Below are positions 51,352 through 60,189 of a DNA stretch of 64,000 nucleotides, piece by piece. Positions within the stretch are counted from its first letter, which is position 1; every line of letters starts with the position of its first letter. The position numbers were made by a program, and so were the translations under genes. This DNA is from Mesorhizobium loti. GTDB taxonomy: Bacteria; Pseudomonadota; Alphaproteobacteria; Rhizobiales; Rhizobiaceae. Under the pieces are notes generated by a model. It was given only the letters and a program-made list of their open reading frames with translations. It did no database searches and was not told the DNA's origin. The stretch lies in assembly GCF_002858745.1 (NCBI RefSeq), contig NZ_PJRO01000020.1, forward strand, positions 1-64,000, read 5' to 3'.

Positions 51352-51462
51352 GGCATTCCTCCCCGAGGCTGCGTGTCGCGTTTCGCCGGAATGGTTCCTC
51401 CGGCCACCGGCAGCCCTACATCCGTTGCGTACACCGTGCTCCGGCTGTGTGCAATAACTTAT

Positions 51463-51504
51463 CATACAACATTATAGTTTTTGTATGTTGACATTATCTC
51501 ATAC
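51463..51504. promoter_or_regulatory. Candidate GntR operator and promoter between uxuB and uxaC
   Basis: Three CATAC/GTATG half-sites lie in an AT-rich stretch: CATACAA (51463-51469), TTGTATG (51481-51487, inverted to the first) and CATAC (51500-51504). TTGACA at 51488-51493 is a consensus -35 hexamer reading toward uxaC. The position fits control of both divergent operons by the FadR-type regulator encoded downstream. Confidence 0.55.
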
Positions 51505-51549
51505 TGCTCCTAGCCATTAAAGCGCCGAAGGAGGAGCGGCACGGTTCCC

Positions 51550-52959
51550 ATGAGCTCGCTTGTCGATCCAGACTTGCTGTTTCCGGCTGAACCATCGGTC
51601 CGCGCCATGGCGCGCGAGCTCTACGGCCTTGTCAAATCCTTGCCGATCGTCAGCCCGCACGGCCATACCGATCCACGCTGGTATGCGCTCAACGAGCCGT
51701 TCCCGGACCCGGCGCAGCTTTTGATCGTGCCGGACCACTATGTTTTTCGCATGCTGTTCAGCCAGGGCGTCAGGCTGGAAGACCTTGGCGTGCCGACTCT
51801 GGACGGCGCGCCGGTCGAGACCGATGGCCGTAGGATCTGGCGCCTGTTCGCCGAGAACTATTTCCTGTTTCGCGGCACGCCGACCCGGCTGTGGTTCGAC
51901 TATGTGCTCACCGATCTTTTCGGCGTCACCGAGCCGCTCACGGCCACAAACGCCGACCGTCACTACGACGCAATAGCCGAATGCCTGCAGCGCGAGGCGT
52001 TCCGGCCGCGCGCGCTGTTCGAGCGTTTCAACATCGAGGTGATCGCCACCACCGACGGCGCGCTCGACGATCTTGCCTGGCATCGGCAGATACGCGACAG
52101 CGGCTGGCAGGGCCGTGTCGTCACCGCCTATCGGCCGGACGCGGTTGTCGATCCCGATTTCGAAGGCTTCGCCGGCCATCTCGACCGCCTCGGCGAGATC
52201 AGCGGCTGCGACACCGGCAGCTGGGCCGGCTATCTCGATGCGCATCGCCAGCGCCGCGCCTATTTCAAGAGCTTTGGCGCGACGTCGACCGATCACGGCC
52301 ACGCCACGGCCGAAACGGCGAACCTGTCGCCGGCCGCCGCGCAGGAACTGTTCAACCGCATCCGCGCCGGTTCATCCGACGAACGCGAACGCCGGCTGTT
52401 CCGTGCCCAGATGCTGACCGAAATGGCCAGGATGAGCCTGGACGATGGGCTGGTGCTGCAGATCCATCCGGGTTCCTGGCGCAACCATTCGCCGGCGATG
52501 CTCGGGCGGTTCGGCCGCGACAAGGGTTTCGATATCCCGACCCGCACCGACTATGTGACGGCGCTGAGGCCGCTGCTCGACGCGGTCGGCCTCGAACGCG
52601 ACCTCACCATCATCGTCTTCACGCTGGACGAGACGAGCTATGCGCGCGAACTGGCGCCGCTGGCCGGCGTCTATCCGGCGCTGCGGCTGGGCCCCGCCTG
52701 GTGGTTCCACGACAGCCCGGAAGGCATGCGCCGCTTCCGCGAGATGACCACCGAGACCGCGGGTTTCTATAACACCGTCGGTTTCAATGACGACACTCGT
52801 GCCTTTCCATCCATACCGGCTCGCCACGACGTGGCGCGCCGGGTCGACTGCGCCTTTCTCGCCCGCCTCGTTTCAGAGCATCGTCTGAGGGAGGACGAGG
52901 CGCGCGAGCTGGCGCCGGAGCTGGCCTACGCGCTGGCGAAGAGGGCGTACCAACTTTAG
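51550..52959 (+). CDS. uxaC: Glucuronate/galacturonate isomerase
   Basis: A 469-residue amidohydrolase-superfamily isomerase that interconverts D-glucuronate with fructuronate and D-galacturonate with tagaturonate. Landmarks are LPIVSPHGHTDPRWYALNEP near the N-terminus (the HxH metal motif), LFDYVLTDLFGV-like strands, DDGLVLQIHPGSWRNHS, LGPAWWFHDSPEGMRRF and GFNDDTRAFPSIPARHD at the C-terminus, all typical of UxaC. The ATG is preceded by a good GGAGGAG. It is the first gene of an operon with a TRAP transporter, a regulator and the kdu genes. Confidence 0.93.
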   Translation: MSSLVDPDLLFPAEPSVRAMARELYGLVKSLPIVSPHGHTDPRWYALNEPFPDPAQLLIVPDHYVFRMLFSQGVRLEDLGVPTLDGAPVETDGRRIWRLFAENYFLFRGTPTRLWFDYVLTDLFGVTEPLTATNADRHYDAIAECLQREAFRPRALFERFNIEVIATTDGALDDLAWHRQIRDSGWQGRVVTAYRPDAVVDPDFEGFAGHLDRLGEISGCDTGSWAGYLDAHRQRRAYFKSFGATSTDHGHATAETANLSPAAAQELFNRIRAGSSDERERRLFRAQMLTEMARMSLDDGLVLQIHPGSWRNHSPAMLGRFGRDKGFDIPTRTDYVTALRPLLDAVGLERDLTIIVFTLDETSYARELAPLAGVYPALRLGPAWWFHDSPEGMRRFREMTTETAGFYNTVGFNDDTRAFPSIPARHDVARRVDCAFLARLVSEHRLREDEARELAPELAYALAKRAYQL

Positions 52960-52982
52960 CGAAGAACAAGAGGGAGGAACCA

Positions 52983-54020
52983 ATGCTGCATTTTTCGAAA
53001 CCAGAGCGTTTCCGTCTTCCACGGAAACGCGGAAACGCTCCAACGCTTTGCTCTTATGCTCTGGCTGGCTTGGCGCTGGTGGCCACGTCGCTGATGACCG
53101 GAACCGCACTTGCCCAGACGGTGCTGAAATCGTCCGACACGCACCCGGATGGCTATCCGACCGTCGAGGCGGTCAAATATTTCGGTGAGCTGGTCAAGGA
53201 ACGCACGGCAGGGCGTTATGCCGTCGAGGTCTACCACTCGGCGCAGCTCGGCGAGGAGAAGGACACGATCGAGCAGGTGCGCTCGGGCGTCATCGAGCTC
53301 AACCGCGTTTCCATGGCGCCCTTCAACGGCACGGTGAAGGAAACCATCGTCCCGGCGTTGCCCTACATATTCCATTCCGAAGACCACATGCACAAGGTGA
53401 TGGACGGCGCCATCGGCGACCAGATCAAGGCGGCGTTCGAACCGGCCGGCCTGGTGGCGCTGGCGTTCTACGACGCCGGTTCGCGTTCCTTCTACAACAA
53501 GAGCAAGCCGATCAACTCGGTGGCCGACCTGAAGGGGCTGAAGTTCCGCGTCATCCAGTCGGATATCTTCGTCGACATGGTGACCGCACTCGGCGCCAAC
53601 GCGACGCCGATGCCTTATGGCGAAGTCTATTCGGCGATCGAAACCGGCGTCATCGACGGCGCGGAGAACAACTTCCCGAGCTACGACACCGCCAAGCATT
53701 TCGAGGTGGCGAAGAACTTTTCCCTCGACGAGCACACCATCCTTCCGGAGGTGTTCGTGATGAACAAGGCAGCCTTCGACAAGCTGACGCCGGAAGACCA
53801 GGCGATCTTCAGGCAGGCGGCGAAGGACAGCGTCGCCAAGCAGCGCGAATTGTGGGCCGCCAAGACCGCCGAGTCCCGCTCCAAGGTGGAGGCGGCGGGT
53901 GCCGCGATCACCACTCCGGACAAACAGGGCTTCATCGATGCCATGAAGCCCGTCTACGAAAAGCACGTCACCGATCCGGTGCTGAAGAAGCTGGTCGAGG
54001 ACGTTCAGGCCATGCAGTGA
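52983..54020 (+). CDS. TRAP transporter substrate-binding protein (DctP family)
   Basis: A 345-residue periplasmic protein for a tripartite ATP-independent importer. Features are VLKSSDTHPDGYPTVEAVKYF, the FKVYHSAQLGE-like VEVYHSAQLGEEKDTIEQV, the conserved Arg in LKGLKFRVIQSD that contacts the ligand carboxylate, and AIETGVIDGAENNFPSY. The signal peptide is unusual: its N-region (ERFRLPRKRGNAP) is encoded by a palindromic repeat, but the ATG has AGGGAGG upstream and the hydrophobic core follows (about 29-45). The operon context points to hexuronates or unsaturated uronides as ligand. Confidence 0.88.
   Translation: MLHFSKPERFRLPRKRGNAPTLCSYALAGLALVATSLMTGTALAQTVLKSSDTHPDGYPTVEAVKYFGELVKERTAGRYAVEVYHSAQLGEEKDTIEQVRSGVIELNRVSMAPFNGTVKETIVPALPYIFHSEDHMHKVMDGAIGDQIKAAFEPAGLVALAFYDAGSRSFYNKSKPINSVADLKGLKFRVIQSDIFVDMVTALGANATPMPYGEVYSAIETGVIDGAENNFPSYDTAKHFEVAKNFSLDEHTILPEVFVMNKAAFDKLTPEDQAIFRQAAKDSVAKQRELWAAKTAESRSKVEAAGAAITTPDKQGFIDAMKPVYEKHVTDPVLKKLVEDVQAMQ
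53004..53040. repeat. Palindromic REP-like repeat inside the dctP signal-peptide region
   Basis: GAGCGTTTCCG and its exact reverse complement CGGAAACGCTC flank an inner extra CGGAAACGC (53022-53030). The same family occurs after the asnC gene (8451-8477). Here it is read in frame as basic residues before the signal-peptide core. Confidence 0.65.
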
Positions 54021-54079
54021 CGTAGCCGGCGGGGAGGTCGGATCAGAGGCCTGCCCGCCCCTTCCGGAGAAGGGAGACC

Positions 54080-54640
54080 ATGTCAGCAAGACTGGAAAAA
54101 ACCGGCCAGACCCTGTCTTGGCTGAGCACGCTGTCACTCTGGCTGGCCGGCGCCGGCCTGGTGGTGATGACGGTCATCGTCGCCTGGCAGGTGTTCTGCC
54201 GCTACGTGCTGAATGACTCGCCGAGTTGGACGGAACCCGGCGCCGTCATGCTGATGAGCTGGTTCATCTTCCTGGGCGCCGCCGTCGGCGTGCGCGAGAA
54301 CTATCACATGGGCTTCGACGTGCTTCTCTATGTCGTGCCCAAGGGCGGCAAGGCGTGGCTGCGCATGATCTCGGACGTCGTCGCCTTCGCCTTCGGTACC
54401 GGCATGGTCGGGTACGGGTCGCAGCTGGTCATGCTGACGTGGAACACCACGTTGCCTTCGCTACGCATCTCGGGCGGCTGGGATTACGTGCCGCTGGTCG
54501 TCGGCGGGGGCTTGATCTGCCTGTTTTCGCTGGAGCGCATGGTGCTGAGGCTGGCCGGCCAGCCGATCGACGACATCCTCGACGAATTGCCGCCGGCGGA
54601 GGTAGCCGCCGAACTCGACACTGCCAAAGTGAAGGCCTGA
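54080..54640 (+). CDS. TRAP transporter small permease (DctQ family)
   Basis: A 186-residue membrane protein with four hydrophobic helices, the first near residues 20-42 (LSLWLAGAGLVVMTVIVAWQ). It contains the family motif FCRYVLNDSPSWTEPGAVMLM followed by FLGAAVGVRENYHMGFDVLL. It bridges the binding protein and the large permease. The start ATG follows AAGGGAG. It is separated by 4 nt from the large permease gene. Confidence 0.9.
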   Translation: MSARLEKTGQTLSWLSTLSLWLAGAGLVVMTVIVAWQVFCRYVLNDSPSWTEPGAVMLMSWFIFLGAAVGVRENYHMGFDVLLYVVPKGGKAWLRMISDVVAFAFGTGMVGYGSQLVMLTWNTTLPSLRISGGWDYVPLVVGGGLICLFSLERMVLRLAGQPIDDILDELPPAEVAAELDTAKVKA

Positions 54641-54644
54641 CGCG

Positions 54645-55925
54645 ATGGAAATCCTGATCCTCTTCGGTGTCTTCACTCTGTTGATGCTGATCGGCACGCC
54701 GATTGCCTTCTGTCTCGGCGTGTCTTCCTTCGCAACGGCTCTCTATATGGGCCTGCCGCCGCTGGTCGTCTTCCAGCGGCTCAACTCCGGCATGAGCGTG
54801 TTCTCGATGCTGGCCATTCCGTTCTTCATCTATGCCGGAGACCTGATGGTGCGCGGTGGTATCGCGCAGAAGATCATCGCCTTCGCGGCCTCGCTGGTCG
54901 GCCATATCCGCGGCGGTCTCGGCCAGGTCAACATCGTCACCGCCACGCTGTTCGGTGGCATTTCCGGCTCGGCGGTGGCAGAAGCAGCGGCCGTCGGCGG
55001 CGTGATGATCCCGCAGATGAAGGCGCGCGGCTACGGCGCCGATTATGCCGTCAACGTCACCTCGATGGCGGCGCTAATCGCGTTGTTGCTGCCGCCCTCG
55101 CACAATATGATCATCTATTCGATCTCGGCGGGCGGGAAGATCTCGATCGCCGACCTGTTCACGGCCGGCGTCATCCCCGGTCTGCTCTATGCCGCGGCCT
55201 TGATGGTGACGGCCTATTTCGTCGCCCGCTCGCGCGGCTATCCGACCGAGCCGTTCCCGGGTCTTGCCAAGGTCGGTCAGTATTTCCTGATCTCGATCCC
55301 GGGCCTGCTTTTGATCGGCATCATCTTCGGCGGCGTGCGCTCGGGCGTGTTCACCGCCACGGAAAGCTCCTGCATCGCCGTGCTCTATGCCCTGGCGGTC
55401 ACCACCTTCGTCTATCGCCGCATGACCTGGAACGACTTCGTGCACGCCACCTTCGGCGCGGTACGTACCACGGCAATGGTGCTCTTGATCATCGGCATGG
55501 CGGCGGCTTTTTCCTGGCTGATGGCGTTCATGCGCGTGCCGGCATCGCTTATTGCCTGGATGAACACGATCTCGGACAATCCGATCATCATCCTGCTTTT
55601 GATCAATGTGCTGATGCTGGTGCTGGGCACCTTCATGGACATGGGGCCGACCATCATCATCTGCACGCCGATCTTCCTGCCGGTGGCGGTGGCCTATGGT
55701 ATCGACCCGGTGCATTTCGGCGTCATCATGATCCTGAACTTCGGCATCGGCTTGAACACGCCGCCGGTGGGGGCAGTGCAGTTCGTCGCCTGCGCGGTTG
55801 GCAAGATTTCGGTCTGGGAGGCAATGCGCTCCATATGGCCCTTCTATGCCGCCGGCCTCGTGGTATTAGGTCTGGTTACCTACATACCCGCGCTCTCGCT
55901 CTGGCTGCCGAGCGTATTCAGATAG
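54645..55925 (+). CDS. TRAP transporter large permease (DctM family)
   Basis: A 426-residue ion-transporter-superfamily permease with about 12 helices. Hallmarks are IPFFIYAGDLMVRGGIAQKI, GGLGQVNIVTATLFGGISGSAVAEAAAVG (about 93-121), LLPPSHNMIIYSISAGGKIS and NFGIGLNTPPVGAVQFVACA near the C-terminus. It couples sodium or proton flow to uptake of the ligand delivered by the binding protein, probably uronates here. Confidence 0.92.
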   Translation: MEILILFGVFTLLMLIGTPIAFCLGVSSFATALYMGLPPLVVFQRLNSGMSVFSMLAIPFFIYAGDLMVRGGIAQKIIAFAASLVGHIRGGLGQVNIVTATLFGGISGSAVAEAAAVGGVMIPQMKARGYGADYAVNVTSMAALIALLLPPSHNMIIYSISAGGKISIADLFTAGVIPGLLYAAALMVTAYFVARSRGYPTEPFPGLAKVGQYFLISIPGLLLIGIIFGGVRSGVFTATESSCIAVLYALAVTTFVYRRMTWNDFVHATFGAVRTTAMVLLIIGMAAAFSWLMAFMRVPASLIAWMNTISDNPIIILLLINVLMLVLGTFMDMGPTIIICTPIFLPVAVAYGIDPVHFGVIMILNFGIGLNTPPVGAVQFVACAVGKISVWEAMRSIWPFYAAGLVVLGLVTYIPALSLWLPSVFR

Positions 55926-55936
55926 GCGTTTTCATC

Positions 55937-56710
55937 ATGGCATCAGAAACAGTCGAAGACCTGCGCATCGAACGCAAGCCCAAGCTCGCCGAGCGTGTGG
56001 TGGCGACCTTGCGGGCCCAGATCGTCGGCGGTCAGATCATGCCCGGCCAGAAGCTGCCGACGGAAGGGCAGATGACGGAGACCTTCGGCGTTTCCCGCAC
56101 CGTGATCCGCGAGGCGATGGCAAGCCTTGCGGCCGACGGCCTGGTGGAATCCAGGCAGGGCGCCGGCGTCTTCGTGCTCGAACATCCGGCGCTGACCTTC
56201 TCCTCCTTCAGCCAGGAGATCAAGAAGGTCAGCCAGGCGATCAATGTTCTGGAAGTGCGCATGGGCATCGAGATCGAAAGCGCGGGGCTGGCCGCGATGC
56301 GCCGCAACGCCGCGCAGGAGGCGCTGATCCAGGAGGCCTTCTTCGAGTTCGACCGCCTGCTGCATCTCGGTGAACCCACCGGCAAGGCCGATTTCGCCTT
56401 CCACCGCGAGATCGCCTCGGCCACCAACAATCCGTTCTATGTCGAAATCCTCGATGCGCTCGGCGACCGCACCATCCCCTGCGACCGTGCCTCGCCCTGG
56501 TATTCGGTCGAGGTGCTGTCGCCGGAATATCTCACCGGCCTGCAGCGCGAGCACCTGTTGATCCTGCAGGCGATATCGGCCGGCGATCCGGATGCAGCAC
56601 GGGCCGCCATGCGCGCGCATCTGCTTGCCGCGCAGGATCGTTACCGCCAGCGCCTCACCACCCAGCAGGCCGACTATCTGGCGGCGGAAAACGCCTCGAA
56701 GAAATCCTGA
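55937..56710 (+). CDS. FadR-type GntR regulator of uronate genes
   Basis: A 257-residue GntR regulator with an N-terminal winged helix (LPTEGQMTETFGVSRTVIREAMASL, about residues 38-62, then LVESRQGAGVFV). The all-helical FCD domain contains LEVRMGIEIESAGLAAMRRN, FHREIASATNN and EHLLILQAISAGD, with the usual Asp/His metal-site pattern. It sits between the transporter and the kdu genes, transcribed with them, and is the natural candidate for the CATAC-type sites before uxaC. The likely effector is a uronate or keto-deoxy sugar acid. Confidence 0.88.
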   Translation: MASETVEDLRIERKPKLAERVVATLRAQIVGGQIMPGQKLPTEGQMTETFGVSRTVIREAMASLAADGLVESRQGAGVFVLEHPALTFSSFSQEIKKVSQAINVLEVRMGIEIESAGLAAMRRNAAQEALIQEAFFEFDRLLHLGEPTGKADFAFHREIASATNNPFYVEILDALGDRTIPCDRASPWYSVEVLSPEYLTGLQREHLLILQAISAGDPDAARAAMRAHLLAAQDRYRQRLTTQQADYLAAENASKKS

Positions 56711-56730
56711 GCAGAGAGAAGCATCCCGAT

Positions 56731-57576
56731 ATGACAGCCACCAGCTATTCGTCCCGTTATGCCATCGATCCCACAGCCGCGGCGGCCATGGGCACGGACG
56801 AGTTGCGCCACAACTTCCATATCGGCGATCTCTTCCATGCCGGTGCCGTCCATCTCACCTACACCCACTACGACCGCATGGTCGTCGGCGGCGCCGTCCC
56901 CCTGGCAACCCCGCTCGCACTGGAAGCGATCAAGCCGACCGGCACGAAGAACTTCCTCGACCGGCGCGAACTGATCGCCGTCAACATCGGCGGTGCCGGC
57001 ATCGTGCAGGCGGGCAGTGAGACCTTCACGGTCGGCACACGCGACATGGTTTATGTCGGCAAGGGCACCGAGACGGTTTCCTTTGCATCGACCGATCCAC
57101 GGACCCCGGCGAAATTCTATCTGCTGAGCGCGCCGGCGCATCAGGAATTTCCGGCTAAGCTGATCCGTATTGGCGATGCCAGGCGACTCGACCTCGGCAG
57201 CCAGCAGACCTCGAACGAACGCTCGATCTTCCAGTTCATCCATCCGGAAGGCGTAAAGACCTGCCAACTGGTCGTCGGCATGACGCAGCTGGCGCCGGGC
57301 TCGGTGTGGAACACCATGCCATGCCACGTGCACGACCGGCGCATGGAGGCCTATCTCTATTTCGACCTCGCCGACAGCGCGCGCGTGTTCCATTTCATGG
57401 GCGAACCGGACGAGACCCGCCACATCGTCATGAAGAACGAGGAGGCGGTGCTGTCGCCGGGCTGGTCGATCCATTCCGGCGCCGGCACCTCCAACTACGC
57501 CTTCATCTGGGCAATGGCGGGCGACAATGTCGACTACACCGATGTCGATCCGGTCGATATTGGCGAACTGCGGTGA
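56731..57576 (+). CDS. kduI: 5-dehydro-4-deoxy-D-glucuronate isomerase
   Basis: A 281-residue cupin-fold isomerase that turns 5-keto-4-deoxyuronate (from unsaturated pectin or alginate-like oligomers) into 2,5-diketo-3-deoxygluconate. KduI landmarks are TYTHYDRMVVGGAVP, LIAVNIGGAGIVQAG, MVYVGKG, and the zinc site MPCHVHDRRMEAYLYFDL with HIVMKNEEAVLSPGWSIHSG. Its length is usual for the family. It overlaps kduD by 4 nt (GTGA). Confidence 0.93.
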   Translation: MTATSYSSRYAIDPTAAAAMGTDELRHNFHIGDLFHAGAVHLTYTHYDRMVVGGAVPLATPLALEAIKPTGTKNFLDRRELIAVNIGGAGIVQAGSETFTVGTRDMVYVGKGTETVSFASTDPRTPAKFYLLSAPAHQEFPAKLIRIGDARRLDLGSQQTSNERSIFQFIHPEGVKTCQLVVGMTQLAPGSVWNTMPCHVHDRRMEAYLYFDLADSARVFHFMGEPDETRHIVMKNEEAVLSPGWSIHSGAGTSNYAFIWAMAGDNVDYTDVDPVDIGELR

Positions 57577-58337
57577 GCGATCTTTCCGCCTTCAGCCTGG
57601 AGGGCCAGCGCATCCTGGTGACCGGCGCCAATACTGGCATCGGCCAAGGCATTACCGTTTCGGTCGGCAAGGCAGGCGGGGCCGTGCTGGGTGTCGGCCG
57701 CTCCGCCATGGATGAGACCGCCGCGCAACTTGCGGCGCTCGGCGCGTCCTTTTCTCCAATCACCTGCGACCTTTCCGATCACAACGCCGCGGCCACGATG
57801 CTGGCCGCGGCATGGGCCGAACACGGCCCGATCGACGGCATCGTCAACAACGCCGGCATCATCCGCCGAGGCGATGCGATCGACTTCACCGAGCAGGACT
57901 GGGATGATGTGATGGACGTCAACCTGAAATCGCTGTTCTTCCTCACCCAGGCTTTCGCCCGCAAGGTGTTGGCGGCCGGCCGAACGGGACGCGTCGTCAA
58001 CATCGCCTCGATGCTGTCTTTCCAGGGCGGCATCCGGGTTGCTTCCTACACCGTCTCCAAGCACGGCGTGCTGGGCGTCACCCGGCTGCTTGCCAATGAG
58101 TGGGCGGCCAAGGGCATCAACGTCAACGCCATCGCGCCGGGCTACATCGTCAGCAACAACACCGAAGTGCTGCGCAATGATCCCGACCGCAATGCCGCGA
58201 TCCTCGGCCGCATTCCGGCGGGCCGCTGGGGCGAGGCCGGCGATATCGGCGACGCGGCCGTGTTCCTGCTGGCGCCGGCTTCAAAATACATGCACGGCGC
58301 GGTGGTGCCGGTGGATGGCGGCTGGCTCGCCCGTTGA
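57573..58337 (+). CDS. kduD: 2-deoxy-D-gluconate 3-dehydrogenase (SDR)
   Basis: A 254-residue short-chain dehydrogenase. The cofactor motif is TGANTGIGQGI (about residues 18-28), NNAGI near 90, the catalytic Ser in IASMLSF near 143, and the YTVSKHG motif with Tyr and Lys near 157-161. The C-terminus ends VVPVDGGWLAR. It reduces 2,5-diketo-3-deoxygluconate to 2-keto-3-deoxygluconate, where the UxuA branch also arrives. The start is GTG, overlapping the kduI stop. Confidence 0.9.
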   Translation: MSDLSAFSLEGQRILVTGANTGIGQGITVSVGKAGGAVLGVGRSAMDETAAQLAALGASFSPITCDLSDHNAAATMLAAAWAEHGPIDGIVNNAGIIRRGDAIDFTEQDWDDVMDVNLKSLFFLTQAFARKVLAAGRTGRVVNIASMLSFQGGIRVASYTVSKHGVLGVTRLLANEWAAKGINVNAIAPGYIVSNNTEVLRNDPDRNAAILGRIPAGRWGEAGDIGDAAVFLLAPASKYMHGAVVPVDGGWLAR

Positions 58338-58355
58338 TCAGAAGGAGTTCAGCTT

Positions 58356-58703
58356 ATGACAGGGACCGAGGTCTTTTCCCGCGCGGTCGATCGCGAATGG
58401 ACAGCGACACCGGACGGCAATCGCCGCCGCGTGCTGGTCCATACCGATGAGCTGATGGTGGTCGAGTTCGGCTTCGAGACGGGCGGCGTCGGCGCCTTGC
58501 ATTCGCATCCGCATGTGCAGGCAAGCTATATTGCCGAGGGGCGTTTCGAGGTGACCATCGACGGCAGGACGGAGACGCTTGCCATGGGCGACTCCTTCAT
58601 CGTGCCGTCGAACCTCGTTCACGGCGTAAAGGCGCTCGAGGCGGGCCGTCTTGTCGACAGCTTCACGCCGCACCGCGCCGACTTCATCCAGACCTTGGCA
58701 TAG
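58356..58703 (+). CDS. kdgF: KdgF-like cupin protein
   Basis: A 115-residue single-domain cupin. Motif 1 is GALHSHPHVQASYIAEGRFE, with two His and a downstream Glu as metal ligands, and motif 2 is DSFIVPSNLVHGVKAL with His. KdgF proteins speed the opening of 4,5-unsaturated galacturonate or mannuronate to the linear keto form used by KduI. It lies 18 nt after kduD with AAGGAG upstream. The identification is by size, motif and gene order, since many cupins look alike. Confidence 0.82.
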   Translation: MTGTEVFSRAVDREWTATPDGNRRRVLVHTDELMVVEFGFETGGVGALHSHPHVQASYIAEGRFEVTIDGRTETLAMGDSFIVPSNLVHGVKALEAGRLVDSFTPHRADFIQTLA

Positions 58704-58760
58704 AACCCCACGGGACCCTGACGGGTCGTCACCGCCATCCGGTCCAGATCCGGCGACGTC

Positions 58761-60170
58761 TCATGATGCCTTCCGGCTCGACAGCTGTTCGATCTCCTCG
58801 GCCGGAAGGTGCTTCACCTCGTCCCAGAGCCGCGACTTTGCCGAATTCAGCAGCCCGCGTGGATCGAGCCGCTTCTTCCAGGCAAGGTGACGAAAATCCG
58901 GCTTCATGGAGCCACCTTCCACATAGGGCACGTGCGGGTTGGAGGTGGGGCAGCCGTGGTCGTCGTAGATCTTGGCGAGTTCGAACAGGCGCTGATCCGT
59001 CGTGTAGCGCACCACCGGCAGGTCGAAGGCCACGAGCTGGTCGTTGAGCAAGGCGAATTCGTGATGCATGAGCACCTCGTCACCCAGGATCGGCTGCAGC
59101 TCGTCGATCTTGGCGCCGTCGAGCGGGGGCCTGAAGGTCACCTGCAGATTGGTGACGGTGCGATCCTGCTTCAGCACCTGCAGCGTGGTGTGGTTGTAGG
59201 AGAATTCGGAAAGCGCCGGCAGATCCGAAGCTTTCATGGCCGTATGGTCGAGTTCGAGCTCCTTGACGCCGCCATGTTGCGATATCAGGCGCAACGCCTC
59301 GTCGGCATGTACCTCGGCCACCATGACGAGCAGCAGGTCGCGTCGGCGTGTCGCGATATCGCCGAGTTTCGTGATCGATGCGGCGATCCGCCTGTCGATG
59401 GTGGTCAGTAGCTTCAGGTCGATCTCTCGTGCCGAACCAAGCGCGATCCCCGCTTCGAAAGCGCGCCTGTAACTGTCGAATGAAGCGATGATGTTGATCC
59501 ATCGGGCAGAGGGCACCGTGCCCAGCACGAGGTCGGTGACCACGCCGTTCAGGCCCCAGGCATGGTGGATCGCCGAGATGTCTGTTCCAGTGAATTCGTG
59601 CCGCCTGGGCTCGCGTTCGACGGAGAGGGCCGCGATGCGCTCGATGTTCTTGCCGTCGCGCAGCATGCCGTGGCGGATCGAGCCGATCCCGCCCGAGCCG
59701 CCGGCGATGAAGCCGCCGATCGTGGCGATCGCCTCGGTCGAGGGAAACAGCGGCAGTTCCCGGCCTTTCTCGGCCAGTGCCTCGTTGATCGCGCCGATCT
59801 TGGCGCCGGCTTCCACGTGAACCGTGTCGCTTCCGATCTCGATGATGCGGTTCAGGCTGGTCATGTCGATGATGAGCCCGCCCTGCATCGGGACGGCCTG
59901 GCCATAGTTGCCGGTGCCGCCGCCTCTCGCCACGATCGGTGCGTTCCAGTCGAAGGCTGTGGCGAGGCACATCGACAGCTCTTCCATCGATTTCGGCACC
60001 GCCACCAGATCGCCGAAACACGACGATAGCTCGCGGCTGAGGATGGGGCTGTACCAGAAGAAATCGCGCGAGCGCTTCTTCACCACCGAGGGGGTGTCGA
60101 TGGTTTCGACTCCGCCGAGCGCGTCGGCAAAGGCTTTCCAGTCGATGTCGTTCTTTCCCGAGATGGACAT
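58761..60170 (-). CDS. FAD-binding oxidase/dehydrogenase (GlcD/PCMH type)
   Basis: A 469-residue flavoprotein. A PCMH FAD-binding domain covers about residues 40-220, with PIVARGGGTGNYGQAVPMQGGLIIDM and TIGGFIAGGSGGIGSIRHGML as pyrophosphate-binding segments. A C-terminal domain ends RGLLNSAKSRLWDE, the LDPxGLLNPGK-like tail of GlcD and D-lactate dehydrogenases. It probably oxidises a 2-hydroxy acid or sugar acid. I start at the ATG giving MSISGKND; the longer frame upstream covers the next gene. It is the last gene of a minus-strand operon and convergent with kdgF. Confidence 0.82.
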   Translation of the reverse strand: MSISGKNDIDWKAFADALGGVETIDTPSVVKKRSRDFFWYSPILSRELSSCFGDLVAVPKSMEELSMCLATAFDWNAPIVARGGGTGNYGQAVPMQGGLIIDMTSLNRIIEIGSDTVHVEAGAKIGAINEALAEKGRELPLFPSTEAIATIGGFIAGGSGGIGSIRHGMLRDGKNIERIAALSVEREPRRHEFTGTDISAIHHAWGLNGVVTDLVLGTVPSARWINIIASFDSYRRAFEAGIALGSAREIDLKLLTTIDRRIAASITKLGDIATRRRDLLLVMVAEVHADEALRLISQHGGVKELELDHTAMKASDLPALSEFSYNHTTLQVLKQDRTVTNLQVTFRPPLDGAKIDELQPILGDEVLMHHEFALLNDQLVAFDLPVVRYTTDQRLFELAKIYDDHGCPTSNPHVPYVEGGSMKPDFRHLAWKKRLDPRGLLNSAKSRLWDEVKHLPAEEIEQLSSRKAS

Positions 60171-60189
60171 AACTCTTCCCGCCGCTTTT

